A stretch of 64,000 bases of DNA from Cliona cf. orientalis (GCA_963930775.1 OZ005704.1:4712001-4776000), one strand, 5' to 3'; numbered from the stretch's first letter, positions 1 to 16,763 are shown. Notes: generated from the sequence alone by a model not told the origin. Numbers and translations are program-made.

Positions 1-291
1 AGCGAGGCAAAGGAGAACCGACACCTTAGCCATCCCATCACTGCTGGATAGTCATGTTGTCTCTACTGGGCAATCATGTCAGCCAAGCGTTTGTAGAAAG
101 TTGTTGCCTCCCTTCCCATGCCACCAGTTGTAGACAGAACTAGAGGGGCGAATATACCATGCTGGCTACGTTCTTGCGCATCGCAAGCACGATCGTGCGT
201 AAGCGTACGCATGCGATTATCGAACGTGTGAATCGCTGCTAACAATGTACAGATTCTGTACGCTTACTTTCAAAAAGTTGCCTACCTAATC

Positions 292-766
292 TAGTCTCGC
301 GCGCCAGCCCCTCCTATGCAAAAAAAAAAAAAAAAAAAGCGAGAAAGGGTCTGGTAAATAACGTACCATCCGCTTGTCGCCGTGTAGGCTATATGAACTA
401 CCAATGAAATGGCAGTATCTAGTCACATGACCATCCGGGATATACGCAACTCGCGAAGTAGCTGTGTACGTGTATACAATAAAGTTCGCGGTCACTGGCC
501 CGCGAGACTAGTTACGCTCTATCTTGGCAGGAACGATGGAGAAGCTCGAGGACGCAGTGAAGACAGCAAGCGCTGAGTTAGGCTATTTGTCATTGAAGGA
601 GAAACAGCTAGAAGTTATCACTTCGTTCTTGTCTGGTCGTGATGTTTGCGGTTAATGATGTCACGTTCTATGATGTCATGTGCATTCCACGGGAACAAAC
701 GGATGGTACGTTACTTACCAGACCCTTTCTCGCTTTTTGCGTAGGAGGGGCTGGCGCGCGAGACTA
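292..766. mobile_element. MITE of the TAGTCTCG family, 9-bp TSD
   Basis: The ends are inverted copies: the left begins TAGTCTCGCGCGCCAGCCCC and the right ends in its complement, followed inward by a shared GCGAGAAAGGGTCTGGTAA block. The nine bases TACCTAATC occur directly before 292 and directly after 766, an exact target duplication. No coding frame of interest lies inside, so this is a non-autonomous element. A 9-base duplication is typical of the Mutator superfamily, but that assignment is inference. Confidence 0.85.
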
Positions 767-953
767 TACCTAATCTGCAAGAACCAGTATCAATCCGCCA
801 ACAATCACGTTGAAGAGAAGGCCAAATAGACAGCTGAAGGTGTTAAAGGCAGGCCCTTGTTCCGCCGAGCCACTGTGGGCGGTGAATTATACCGAATTAT
901 CCGCGTCTGCGCGGGTGCTGCGGCGTGGTGGTATTCACGACCATCACGATAAT

Positions 954-1315
954 TAGTCTGGGGTACCAGCCCCTTCGCAAGAGAGAGGAAGGGTCTGGTA
1001 ACATCCCTATACTACTCTACTCTTGGGCACGTGGAATGTTGTGAATGTAATTTTTACTACGTTGTGGACGCAACTCATGTGGCTTCTAACCAAAATCATC
1101 GCGCACGCACCAATGATCATAGTACTATGTACTGGTGCGATTCAAAGCCGATCGCGCATATATAGCGCGAGCAAGTACTGCACACGGCGGTCACGCGCTA
1201 GACCACACTGTGATCTGATTGACCATGTCCACATTCCAGACATGAGCACAACGCGGGTATAGGTATGTTACCAGACCCTTCCTCTCTCTTGCGGAGGGGC
1301 TGGTACCCCAGACTA
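954..1315. mobile_element. MITE of the TAGTCT family, 9-bp TSD
   Basis: The left end TAGTCTGGGGTACCAGCCCC and the right end are inverted copies, and the arms continue inward with AGAGAGGAAGGGTCTGGTAAC. CACGATAAT flanks the element on both sides as an exact 9-base target duplication. The inner arm motif GGGTCTGGTAA is shared with the copy at 292-766, which ties both to one family. The interior has no supported gene. Confidence 0.85.
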
Positions 1316-3029
1316 CACGATAATTGGGATTTTCAGCAATTTCACGAAAATTTAGAACCACGAAAATTTGGAGCTATACGGTAATGAACCGCGATCTGAT
1401 TGGGATCTCCTATTTCGGTCGAGAAGTCGATCGGTATAGTACTCCGGGGGGGGGGGGGGGGGGGGGGATCAAAACGAATGCGCTTGTGGGCCACCGTAGT
1501 ATTTAGGGACACCCGAGCGTAGCGAGGGGGATAGAAGGATGCGGAGCTAAATACTGTGGATCCCATTGGCCAAGGTGAACTACCGTATGCGGGAAACTTT
1601 CGAGCGCGAATCGGTGAAATATAGTTTCGCGGAGAAAACTTTCATGGATCTGCAAACGAACGCTGGGTTCGCGCATGCGCAATCAATTGAAACTGCCGAG
1701 TGCAGTAGCTAGAGGTTGGATTGTTGGGACATTTGAACGCAATTGCATACCAAAAATGTGCGTCATGTCCAACCCTGAAAAGGCGGACGACACATCCCAT
1801 CCACGAAGCAGAGCCAGATCGCCAACGACCTCGTTTATCCGAGCCTGCAAGGTGCTAACCGCAAATGACCTCGTTAGTAGCGATTTCAGATCTCCAGGGA
1901 TAATTACTCCGCGCGGAATTACGTTTGCGTGGCTTCGGATAGAGGCTATATAATTCGAAATCTGGAATCGCTACCAAATGTTCGTAGCACGCAGGCACCG
2001 TGCTCACCCCCGTATGCCACTTTCTTATCCAAGCTCTTTGCCTACATGATCGACGATCGCCGATATTGCTGTACGAGAAGGGACTCTATATCGACCGCGC
2101 TGTTATCGATCTCGCCGACATACCCCGATAAAAAAATCGCTGCGCATTACATAATGGACCATTACATAATATTGCACGCGAGCGCGATCGAGATCTGCTA
2201 GTATAGTAAGTGATCAGTCTGTTTGGCCAAACAGTATATTTCTGGAAAGAGCAGTGGCTGAGAGAATTAAGTACGCTGCCGGTATTTACGCATAAATGTA
2301 TCCTCGCATAACATACCACTCCTGGTCTCGGCGAGTTTCAAATTTTTGCGCATGCACCACGTTAAGGATGACGTAGACCGAACTTTCACTTTCGCGGCGC
2401 GGATTGATAGAAGGGAGCATTTCGCGGAGAAAACTTTCACGGGATGATGGGTGTGGCATGCCTAAAATTTCGTAGAGAAAACTTTCGCGGATGGTTGTAA
2501 AATCGCGAAATTCGTGAAGATTTTATCCCTCGAAACCCCCCCCCCCCCCCCGCTATAGACCCATTGCACGTACAAGAAAAATCCGTAAAACTCCGTAAAT
2601 TGTCCTCCAACGGCCGCCTTGTTGGAGTACAAGCGTCTGTGTAAACTTGTACTAGCAAGCGCTAAATGGTGCTGTTGCTCTATCGATGTGCATCGACGCC
2701 AAACTAACTGATATTTCGAAGCACGCTGTGGTTAGTCTAACATACTGCAACCATGAGAAAAACGGATGCTTACCTTCTTTGCAAACGAGCGGCAAAGGCA
2801 GCCTCTGTACATTTTCGCCATAGAAAACGGCTCCAGTTTTCCTCCAGGGCGGCTCACTGTGAGCGCCCCGTGACGTCACGTGCAATGGATCTATACTTGG
2901 AAGATGGCTGACGACACGTACGTACGTACGGCAGCGTAGCTAGATATGACACGTGATGTATGCCACACCTCTTTAGGTATGTCACACCCCTTTAGGTATG
3001 CCACGCCCCAAATTTCGCGGAGAAAACTT
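1316..3029. other. Gene-free, repeat-derived stretch
   Basis: No coding exon is supported here. A motif close to TTTCGCGGAGAAAACTTT recurs near 1,625, 2,421, 2,472 and 3,011, indicating fragments of one old repeat. The stretch also holds a poly-G run near 1,446 and a poly-C run near 2,536. Short ORFs are low-complexity or read through these repeats. Confidence 0.6.
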
Positions 3030-3167
3030 TAGTCTCGTCCCCAGACCCCACCCCCAAAATGAGGAAAAGGGTCTGGTGAACTCGAACTTGGGCTAGTCTC
3101 GTCCCCAGACCCCACCCTCGAGGAGGAAAAGGGTCTGGTGAACTTGGGCAGAATCCTTGGGCCTGCG

Positions 3168-3495
3168 TAGTCTCGCAAGCCATACCTTTCAATCTCCGAG
3201 AGAAAGAGGGTCTGGTAACTTCGCGTACATAGAGTTGTGCTGCTGGAATTAAATAATGGACCGTTTTACGTGACATCACGTTAAGTTTAGATTGCGCCGC
3301 GCGCGCTTGCCTAGCATTCAATATAGGCGCGCGATGTTTAATAACAATGCGCGGTTATTGCGCTATAGTAACTCCGAAAAGCTGCAATCTGATTGGTCGC
3401 TCCAGGATCTTGGAGCGTGTACAACTCGATGTACGCGAAGTTACCAGACCCTCTTTCTCGCGTGCGGAGATTGAAGGGTGTGGCCAGCGAGACTA
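3168..3495. mobile_element. MITE nested in the composite, 9-bp TSD
   Basis: About 70 bases at each end are inverted copies (TAGTCTCG, then TTCAATCTCCG, then AGAAAGAGGGTCTGGTAAC). GGGCCTGCG flanks both sides exactly. The inverted counterpart arm near 6,115-6,150 carries the uninterrupted target (CTGAGGAATTTCC complement joined straight to GGCCC), so it shows the empty site directly. Confidence 0.85.
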
Positions 3496-4243
3496 GGGCC
3501 TGCGCTGAGGAATTTCCACGCGCCAATGAGATCGTAGCTTTGGCTCAGTCATATGACAAGCTTACCGCAGGAATGCAACATCGCTATATATACCGTCTGT
3601 ATAGCTATTGAATTTCGCCGACCAATCAGATTCAAGATTTGTTTTATTGCCGGTTGCGGGCATGCGATCACATGCAAACGCAGCCATAGCGACCAATCAG
3701 AACCAAGCTTTGCATGGCCTTGTCGGCACATATGCGCATGCGCCGTAGAACGAGAACCAAGGATTCAGCCCAATTTCACCAGACCCTTTTCCTCCTTTTG
3801 GGGGTGGGGTCTGGGGTTATGTAGACAATGGCGTATTTTAAGAAATATTGCCCTTAGACCTAAAGGGGAGATTTTACGCCACGCTCGCCGTTTTGTACAT
3901 AACGGGGACATTAATTTTTACGCAAGGTATTTTGGCGCATATCTGCCCTTGTGTTTGAACATGATAATAACATTATAAAGGGAAGATTATACGCCAACCA
4001 TATGAGTGGCGTAAAAGCTTATCTTTATGATAATAAACAAACACAAGGGCGAGTTTATGCGCCGTGAACGCGCGGCTCTTAATGAGGTGGGCGGGGCTGA
4101 GCATGCGCAATGGATCGAGTGGCGTCTTTATGTTAATGAACACAAGGGCGTGTTTATGTGCCGTGAGCACGCGGGTTGGGTTTCGGTAATCGGTTAGTGA
4201 CGGGGGGTTTGGGTTTAGGCTATGGTTGTTGACAAAGGGTTAG

Positions 4244-5180
4244 TATTTATAGTGCGTATTATGGGCAAATAATATCTAACACATCAATAAATATATTCGA
4301 TCGAATAGACACACCGATTGATAAATATATTCGATCGATCGAATAGACACACACATTGATTAAATATATTCGATCGAATAGACACACAGATTGATACTTC
4401 GGATTGATCGTTCCAAGAATTAGATCGATAGTAGTGACCAATCAATGTGATCGATTTAGTTGATCGCTTCATTGCAGGATTAAAAGACGCGGCATTTGTG
4501 ACCCGCGCCGGGTGTGGCTTATGGTAGGATTGATGGAAGGTAATAGTGCTTCACATGGGTGTGGCTTATGTATTCACGCATGCGCATGCGCATGGTGATA
4601 GTGTCACATAACACAAATTGAAGGGGCGTGGAATACCACACTAATACTGAGTCAGCAAAGCAACAGAAAGGTTCGCTGAAGCCACGCTCGTTAAATTAGA
4701 CGGCTATTTGCGTGTGTTGTATGCTGTCATAGGCACTATTCAATACCACTATGGAAGTGACCCTTCGAGTTCTGATTTGCTTGCGCTGGGTGTCAAACCC
4801 AATAGCCATGCGCATGCGTATGTGCGTGAATACATAAGCCACTCCCACTCCGGATGCCGCGCTAATGAAGCGCATCGATGATCCAATTCCATGAGCGATG
4901 ATTAAATTTTATCAATGAGAACTTTCTATCTGCCCGATCTATCTGCGATATCGATGTCACCATCAGCCACACCCGGTGCGGGTCACAAAAGCCGCGTCTT
5001 GTTAGCCTGCATAAAGCGATCAACCAAATCGATCTCGTTGACTGGTCACTATTATCGATCCAATTCTTGGAACGATCAATCCGAAGTATCAATCTATGTG
5101 TCTATTCGATCGAATATATCTATCAATGTGTTAGATCAGTCAGTTAGATATTATTTGCCCACAATACGCGCCATAAGTAT
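4244..5180. repeat. Long imperfect palindrome
   Basis: The arms at roughly 4,244-4,510 and 4,960-5,180 are inverted copies. They share GGGCAAATAATATC, TTCGATCGAATA and the run around GGTCACAAAAGCCGCGTC. Inner segments near 4,570 and 4,810 also mirror each other around CGCATGCGCATGCG. The sequence could fold into a hairpin several hundred bases long. No gene is evident in the loop. Confidence 0.75.
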
Positions 5181-5232
5181 TATAGTGACAAGGTGTATAA
5201 AGGTGGAAAAAAGGGTATCCAGCAGCGGCGAG

Positions 5233-5296
5233 CTGGGTTGGCAGAGCGGACTAGGGCTGTGGCTGGTGGAGCGGTGGTCATGGGTTCGAATCCCGC
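5233..5296 (+). repeat. tRNA-like promoter boxes, possible SINE head
   Basis: TTGGCAGAGCGG resembles an RNA polymerase III A box and GGTTCGAATCC matches the B box, spaced about 50 bases apart as in a tRNA with a long variable arm. I could not pair a convincing seven-base acceptor stem, and the T stem is imperfect. It is therefore more likely a decayed tRNA or tRNA-derived SINE head than a working tRNA gene. Confidence 0.35.
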
Positions 5297-5828
5297 TTGA
5301 TCTTTGTTTCTTCCACTTACATAGAATGGCCGAGTTTGAGGCGCATAAACTCACCCTTGTGTTATTCAGTATCATAAAGAGAAGCTTTTACGCCACTCAG
5401 TAAGATACTTTGCGCATGCTCAGCCCCGCTAAGAACGGCCGAGATCGTGGCGCATAAACTCGCCCTTGTGTTTGTTCAGTATCATAAAGAGAAGCTTTTA
5501 CGCCACTCAAATGGTTGGCGTATAATCTTCCCTTTATAGTATTATAATAATGTTCAAACACAAGGGCAGATATGCGCCAAAATACCTTGCGTAAAATGTC
5601 CCCGTTATGTACAAAACGGCGAGCGTGGCGTAAAATCTCCCCTTTAGGTCTAAAGGAAACACTGGCGTAAAATCTTCCCTTTAGGTCTAAGGGTAATATT
5701 TCTTAAAATACGCCAATGTATGTATGACCGGGTCTGGGGACGAGACTAAACTTGGGCTGAATTCTCGGTTCTCGTTCTACGGCGCATGCAAATCTTGAAT
5801 CTGATTGGTCGGCGAAATTGAATAGCTA

Positions 5829-6022
5829 CCGTATAGCGCTTAAATTTCGTGGGACTTAATTTTTGCGGATACAACGGCTTCCGCGAAAATTATTCAATGA
5901 AAATTTCCAATGCCCACGAGCGCGCGCCCATACCAGGCCGGAACCGCGAAATTTATTCAACGAAAACTTTGTAGAGAGCTATCCGCGAAATTTAAGTTCC
6001 GCGAAATTAAGGCGCTATACGG
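5829..6022. mobile_element. CCGTA-family MITE, TA target duplication
   Basis: The termini CCGTATAGCGCTTAAATTTCG and its near-complement GCGAAATTAAGGCGCTATACGG face each other, each bounded by TA. The interior repeats CGCGAAATT-like segments. The same design (CCGTA or CCATA ends plus TA) recurs at 12390 and 40944. It is non-coding. TA duplication fits Tc1/mariner-like mobilisation, which is inference. Confidence 0.65.
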
Positions 6023-6512
6023 TATACAGATGGTATAGCGATGTTGCATTCCTGCAGTAAGTTTGTCATAATAATATTATTATTATTATGATTGAGCCAA
6101 AGCTATAGCCACGATCTCATTAGCGCGTGGAAATTCCTCAGCACAGGCCCAAGAATTCTGCCCAGTTAAGTTCACCAGACCCTTTCCTCCTCGAGGGTGG
6201 GGTCTGGGGACGAGGGGGGCATAGCCCCTCCACTTTTGAGTCTGAACTTTCTTATACTAATTAGCTAATTTAAGAATTCATTGTGTATTTTATACCATGC
6301 ATTGTTGAAGTAATTTTCTTACTCGCCTGAACGAGCCTAATTACACAGGAATAACTGATTCAAATTTTAGTCCCCAAAATGCCTCAGAAAGCATCTGGTA
6401 ATACCTAAAATTTAATCTCAAAATTTTCTGGGGGAGCATGCCCCCAGACCCCCCTAGGAGAGCTGCAAGCAGCAGGGGCCTTTACCCCCAACCTATTCTG
6501 TGTCGGTTTGTA

Positions 6513-6545
<33 letters not shown>

Positions 6546-6747
6546 ACTTTTTTTATTGCTTCCTACCCCTCTGCTTGAAAACTTTAGTTTTACAACTGTT
6601 GCTATAGTAGTACAGCTACATATTTGCCTTGGAGCTCTCGTAATACCATGGATCCTATTGGCCAAAACGTACAAGTAACTAAACTACTTAGTTACCTCCT
6701 ATTGACCAATCAGATTATAGGAAAGTGGCAGTAAAATTAATAATTAG

Positions 6748-6882
6748 ACACTGTTTAGGAGGTTTCTATGTGATTTAGAAGACTGAAGGGCTCTATAGGA
6801 TCCAAGCGTACCAAGGGTTCCTAGACTACTGAGCCCTGAGGTCTTCTAAATTACGTAGAAACCGACTAAACAGTGTCTAACA
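6748..6882. repeat. Hairpin repeat, MITE-like
   Basis: TTAGACACTGTTTAGG...TTTCTA and its inverted partner enclose a second inverted pair around ATTTAGAAGAC and GTCTTCTAAAT. A diverged relative with the same inner pair lies near 40,110-40,250. No clear target duplication could be fixed. Confidence 0.55.
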
Positions 6883-9800
6883 AGTTTAGATCATATAGCT
6901 TTGTATTGCTAGAGCCAGAGGGCAAAACTTGTTGGTGACTGAGATATAGCTAGATACCTGTCAGTAGCCAATAAAATTGCAGTGTTTGTTACAGCTATGA
7001 TCTAAATAGTCCTTCGGTCTAAACAGTACAAGTGTCTATCTAATATGTAGAATCTCTGTGCAAAGCTACTGAAGCTGTCCTACCATGATGCTCACGCCAC
7101 ATGAACTTGTCAAGATAGGAGCTCATCATCTGGTCATAGCAACCTCTCATTCTCTTTATCTTGATTTTCACTCTGTTCCAATATGACTATGTTTTGAGTG
7201 TGAACCCCAGTTGTAGAGTTGACGAACTCAATGCTATGGTTCACTGTCCGGTATTGAGCCAAGGGGGGGGGGGGGGAGATGTTGAATATTGTTGTACGCC
7301 GCCCACATATCACTCCACACTATTGTTCCTGGGCAAACATGTCGCTGGATTATGGGGAGGAGAGTGGCAGCATCACAGGAGGCAACTAGCTAGCTCCATT
7401 ACTCAAAGTGCTGGACTCATGCTCGTGTCTACCATACCAAATACCCATGACTGCTGACGTGAGGGATGACTTAATTGTGTGTTTGTTTTCTGATTTTTTT
7501 TGTTTGTTATAGCTACCTTTGGTATGTGGCTAAATAGCGATTCATCAATTTGAACCACTAAGCTTACACCAGGACCTCCAAGTGTTAAACATTGTGTGAC
7601 CAGTCTCCAGTCTACTGGTAGACCTGGATGGCTGTGGTTTCGGTAACCTTGGCTTCCTCTGCTGCATCAGTCACCGGATACTCCCTAATTAGTCCACTAG
7701 TGCAACAAGACAGGCCACTTCTGGAGGGATACCTTTGACTCGAAACTCCCATGGTGTAAGGGTCTGGCTCCGCGAGACTAGGTGCAAACTCTGTGTCTTT
7801 CTGCAAGTGGTCACTGGACACCGCCATCTATAATTAACCATTTCCTGTCTATGCTGCGTATACTACACTGCCTAGGGTATAATCATTTACCTCCGTTTAT
7901 CTTGGATATCATTTCGTGTTTGTATGACCATTGCAGTGCCACAAACAGAGCAATTGGGCTGAAGAGACAGCAAGTTCTTCTCAGTGCTGAAACCAGGTAA
8001 TCCGCCGGCTTGACGGTCAAGATCACCAAAAATAATCTGCCCAAGATCCAAGATGCTCATCTTTCCGCCAGAAGTGCACAGTAGCCCGCTCAACTTCCCC
8101 GCGCTTGCTACTGATTGGCCATTGAGCTATATATCATAGGTGCATTCCCGAGAACTAATTTTACTTCACTCACACAGTGCGCATGTGCGTGCATAACATA
8201 CTATTATTATTACGCATGCGCATAATAATATATTCTGAATGGACACGCCTACATGATGAGCGGATTCCAGAAAGTCGAGTACAGCATATTATTTCATCAT
8301 TTCTGAGTTTCTAAAAGGTCTGGTCAGTCTACTATAGTTGATCCAGTTAATGATAATCTGAAAATTATTTGCAATAAGACGCTGATATCAACAATGTTAC
8401 ATCATAGAGTCGGTAGACTCTATAAGTAGGGATGGCCCGGACACTCCATAGGCCATATACATAACACATTACAAATACCCAAATATCTCAAAACAGGTAA
8501 CTTTGTAAAAATTTCTAAGTGTCAAAATCAGAATCTCCAGCAACCCTTTCTCGCGCATGCGCAAGGGGTAAAGGATAGATATTGGCGATGATTTTCTCGC
8601 TGTCGATTCTGAAGGTGTCCACTTAATGCCTCAGCTCATGATTTATCGAGTGTAATGTTTAGACAATTTAAGACGCAGGACTCCATGGAAGGTGTTGGTG
8701 AGGAGAGTCTCTCGAGGGATGACGGTGGTGGAGATGTTGGTGTACTCCATTTGGACAAATACCGCTGACTTGTACGTGGTGCCATAGATAATGGGGGGGG
8801 GGGGGGGGGAGAGAATGGTGGTGCCTCGTCTGTCTAGCCTTGTGCTAGGGAGTTTCTACCGCAGAACCTTTCCACTGTTCTCTTTTGAATGATATCCAAA
8901 CCATATTTCTCCCTGATTTGTGCGTAGCTGGTTCATTGTTTTTTATGTTATTCTGTGTGCGTGTCTGTGTGGCTTGCCACTCCCTTTCAGGGGCCAAATC
9001 AATAATCAATAATAGCTATATATGATATGTCGTCATCATAATGCGTCGTCAGCACAAAAATCGCAAGATCTCAAATTCTAGGCATCTGTGTGTACTCTAA
9101 GCACAACCAATCGGTAGATATCGGTGAAAACTGGTTTATACGCGCTTTGAATTGCTTTAAGAAGGCTTACTAGCGCTACAAATCGTGCATTGCTGTTTAG
9201 CATACCTGTGGTTTCGACCACACCCAACTATACTTGCATGTGCTGATGTGACTCAAGCTCAGTGTTGGAAAGGGTCGTCAAATCATTAAACAGCACTGTT
9301 GCTATAGTGGCTGCAGGGCACGTGGGGTATGTGTGGCCGTGGGTTATCACAGGAGCATGGTTAATAATGATTCACCTTGGCAGCTCTTATACATGATCCT
9401 GCATGGATATCATCATGCTTCTAGCAATTGTCATAATAAGGTAAATGAACCAGTTATGAAACAGTGAGTTATAAATGAATTTTAGGTGAAACTAGATCTA
9501 ATTAGCTCTTTGTTTCATAACCGGTTTACTTCCCTTATAGCAACGGGGCTATCTGTAGCGTGTCCAAAGAATTTCGAAAAATTCTGAAAACTGGTACAAG
9601 GATGTTACAGGCATGAAGAGCAACCTTAGAGCAGCTGAACAATATGCATATTGCTGGGGATTTAATCCGTTTTCTTGGTTCTACAACCTTTTGAAGTTAC
9701 TCACTACTGTCTCTCTTTTTGCTCCTTGCATAGTACTATATACAGACATGGCACCATACAAACTATGGGCCACCAAGGGTCCCTAGATAATCTACAATAT

Positions 9801-10688
9801 CTCAGCTCTGGTTAGGAGTTCGATCACGAAACAAATTGCACCAGATAGCTCACAGAATGAGCTTTCAATTGACCTCTTAACCATGTAAATTGGTTGCACA
9901 GAAGCGCCGCTAGCTTCATTTTTGTTTGTATTAAGTTTATATTGAGAAAGTGGTTTGGATGGGTATGCCATATTGCCTTGCAATGGTTTTATTTACGATT
10001 GTATTACAAATACTGTTGGATAGCACTTGCAAATAGCATGATAGTGGGACTTCAATACTGCTTTAGGTTACTGCTGAACCTGGGGCCTCTGTATATTAAC
10101 TATCTTTAGAGCCCAGCAGAGTGAGTTTCTTTCCACAATACATCACTAAATCTGAATGAAATTACCTAAAAAGTATATTCCACAAAAAAGTAGGCCATCA
10201 ATGACTTGCAATGATGCATATCATTGAAATCAGCACTAGAAAAAACCTATATGTCACGGTAAGGACCACTAAAAAGTTTTGGAGGTCATGAATACTCACA
10301 AACCCAGGCAAAAACTACAGAGATAAGTGCCAGAAAAATTATGTATTGATGTTCCTTACTATCAAATCCAGAAAGTACAGCAAAAGAGCTGCCGATTGAC
10401 GTGCGAAGCATGGAAAACGGTCGAGAATTGGTTTGTGGGCATGAAAATTTGTAATGTCACTTTATGGTGCCGCGATTAGATAGACTATAACGCGTAAAAA
10501 CAAGCGACACATTTTTTCGAGTTATAATTATCCTTTGGACTCGCTACTATCTGCAAGGATGTAAACCATAACACGGAGTGTATGCGTGTATACTTTATAT
10601 TACTCATATAATTAAGTTGTTCCAATCTCATTTACGTAATCTATATTATCTATGGATTCACAAAGGAAGGCACTGTGCACATATGTAG
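6883..10688. other. Gene-free stretch with dispersed repeats
   Basis: No supportable exon was found on either strand. Visible items are a poly-G run near 7,264, another near 8,793, the dispersed repeat at 8404-8543, and a small inverted pair near 9,440-9,532 (GTAAATGAACCAGTTATGAAACA against its complement). Near 8,199-8,232 a short palindrome is centred on ACGCATGCGCA. A fragment of a TAGTCTCG terminus sits near 7,755-7,780. Confidence 0.5.
8404..8543 (+). repeat. Dispersed repeat, copy 1
   Basis: This block, beginning CATAGAGTCGGTAGACTC and running through CAAATATCTCAAAACAGGTAAC to AATCAGAATCTCCAGCAA, is repeated with few changes at 23424-23565 in the same orientation. Family and boundaries are unknown. 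Neither copy encodes a protein that I recognise. Confidence 0.75.
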
Positions 10689-10737
10689 TAGCCTCGTGCA
10701 ACATTGAAAACGTGGGAGTGGCCTGGGGACGAGGCTA
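10689..10737. mobile_element. Short TAGCCTCG-family MITE, 9-bp TSD
   Basis: The element is only 49 bases, running from TAGCCTCG to CGAGGCTA, with one arm shortened. CATATGTAG stands on both sides as an exact 9-base duplication. The right arm (AACGTGGGAGTGGCCTGGGG) matches the elements at 13309 and 62871, so it is an internally deleted member of that set. Confidence 0.85.
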
Positions 10738-10758
10738 CATATGTAGCAGACTGCAATA

Positions 10759-11118
10759 CTGTTAATTAAGCACATGCGCTTATAACACGCAGCAGCAAGA
10801 AAATATGCGCTTAACAGGAAGCATGCGCTTGATTAAAAGTGCTAAAATACGGAAGTGGGGCGTGCATAAAGAACGTGTCGAGGGTAGAAAGGCCTACAAT
10901 GGTGGCCAAGACGCGACCAGAGAGCGTAATTCTCGACGTTTTCTTCTCCAGCCTACTTCTAGCCTTCTTTCTGGGCTCGTGTAACCGATCGCTCGTCATT
11001 CAGGTGGCTTGCTGGGCATGTGCGCCTAACTAAGAGCGGTAAACCTCACATAAAACTATGCGCTTAAGAAAAAGTATGCGCTTAACAGCGAGCAGCACTT
11101 AACAACCAGTTTCTACGG
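10759..11118. repeat. Remnant of a GCGCTTAACA-rich repeat
   Basis: Motifs such as AAGCACATGCGCTTAT, ATGCGCTTAACAG and CTTAACAACCAG recur within the block. Diverged versions appear at about 46,140-46,660 in a spastin intron, bounded by similar AAGCACATGCACTTAT and CTTAACAACCAGAGTC ends. It looks like one decayed interspersed element at two sites. Confidence 0.45.
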
Positions 11119-12389
11119 TATCTTCTTAGTTACGCCTATGGGTAATACTCCAAGCATAAAGTTTTTACTTGAATAATGATATGAATAAATAGTTTGGAAA
11201 CCTGCATGCATACAGTATAGCTACATAAACGTATGGTACATGTAATTATATTAAAATTAATCTCGTTTTTCTGGTTATACTATTTATACTATATACAACG
11301 AAAAATATTTTTCAGACGATCAATTTTCTCTATAATATTATAGTCCGTGTCCTAACCTGGAGGGCATAAAAGATGCGCTCTCCTACAAGTTCAGAAGGCT
11401 CATGATTGGTCAGAATTGTTGTGCCGTGTGCACAAATAAGGTTGCCAGGGCCAAGGCATAGATTATGTATAATGTATGGCCAAGGCATAGAGATGCATTC
11501 TAGATCTCGAGCTCGAGCGAGCGGCGCAAGCACCGCGCGTTTCGACAGGCCTGCTTGGCAGGCCACCGAGCCTCGAGCGAAGCGAGAGGTGATGTCTGCT
11601 CTTTGTCATGGTATGGAGGTAGATTCGACGTTCGAGCGGAGTGAGAATGTCTACACGGTGAGTTTGAGTAGCTGCTCAGTGAGGGGTGTGGTCTACACCA
11701 TAATAGCAAAGTTCGGTGCTGCTTTCATCTGCGCATGCGCCCTCTACTAACTGGCACTCGATTGTACATAGCATACTGTTAGTAGTGTTCAGTCATGATT
11801 GTGACATCAAACATACTTGTAAAGATTGTCAATAATTGTTCTGTTATGAGAATGCTAATGCTAATTTCTTGCGTCAAATTGGATCATTAGATTGATAGCG
11901 AGTGTGGTAATGTCACAAGCATAATGCATGACATTGTACAATAATTAACCTCCTGGAGTGGGTGGCAAAGTTTTGATGGAATTAATATGTATAAATGTGC
12001 TCAATGACCTATTATCAAGAGTATAATAGATAGAATCGATAGATATTTTAATGTCACACACAGAATAATGCATCTGGCCATGCAGGATTTGGCTTATGTA
12101 AGAGGGGAGGAGAAGAGAGTATCTAACTGCTGAAAAGCTGTTTTTTTGTAGTACAAAGGTCACCAGACATACTTTTGTACAATTGGTATACTTTGTACTA
12201 CGAAGAGGTTTGTTAGATACTTTCTCTTTTATCCACTTTTGCTATTACCCAGTATCATTATTATAAAATTTAATATTGGTAGCTAGGATAAGTCTAAAAG
12301 AGACCGTCATAATACAATATCATGTGGACTGTAAATGCAAACAGGATATATCGGTATGCAGGAAGATTAGACATGTTGCAGCTATAATA

Positions 12390-12574
12390 CCATAAATCGC
12401 GAATATTTCGATGTTAAAATATCTTCGGACAGCATGGCTTGTGCGAAAATTAAACGTACGAAATATATGCGCAATATTAACGACAATGCGGTCAGGGTCG
12501 TTTGTCCGAAAATTATTTAACGCGAAAAATTATCGCATGAAATATTTTAGACACGAAATATTCGCGATTTACGG
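12390..12574. mobile_element. CCGTA-family MITE, TA target duplication
   Basis: CCATAAATCGCGAATATTTCG on the left is the inverted copy of the right end (one mismatch), and TA flanks each side. The interior is AT-rich with CGAAAATTA-like motifs and no gene. It lies just beyond the 3' end of the minus-strand EGF gene. Confidence 0.75.
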
Positions 12575-12665
12575 TATTATTATTATTAGTATAAAATTAA
12601 TGGCCCCAGCTATTATGGCCTTGTTGAAAGTAAGGCAGTTTGTTCTTGCAAATTCTTAACTGTTC

Positions 12666-16763
<4,098 letters not shown>

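Larger units (their letters stand above)
3094..5748. mobile_element. 2.65-kb foldback-like element with 9-bp TSD
   Basis: The terminal inverted repeat TAGTCTCGTCCCCAGACCC is present at both ends. The bases AACTTGGGC stand immediately before 3094 and immediately after 5748, an exact 9-base target duplication. Much of the interior is one large imperfect palindrome: 3,825-4,245 pairs with about 5,310-5,740, and 4,244-4,510 pairs with 4,960-5,180. No transposase frame was found inside, so mobility would need a protein encoded elsewhere. Confidence 0.7.
3030..6214. mobile_element. Nested composite of TAGTCTCG-family elements
   Basis: The block starts with TAGTCTCGTCCCCAGACCCC at 3030 and ends with the inverted form near 6175-6214. 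It has been invaded by an element at 3094-5748, itself carrying a MITE at 3168-3495. Sequence outside the inner element, such as the stretch near 5,750-5,845 (GAACGAGAACC and ACCAATCAGATTCAAGA, complemented), reappears inverted at about 3,600-3,775. The cluster is therefore built from several inverted copies of related DNA. The outer right terminus lacks the final CTA, so the outermost boundary is approximate. Confidence 0.65.

Noticed and set aside
1324..1566. Small frames with poly-Gly or poly-Pro
   Set aside because: They are created by the poly-G run near 1,446 and have no other protein character.
5233..5296. Functional tRNA gene
   Set aside because: The A and B boxes fit, but no proper acceptor stem could be paired, so only a tRNA-like repeat is reported.
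4259..5403. Several Arg/Ser/Ile-rich frames
   Set aside because: They mirror each other because of the palindrome; TTCGATCGAATA repeats give the SIRSNIF-like peptides.
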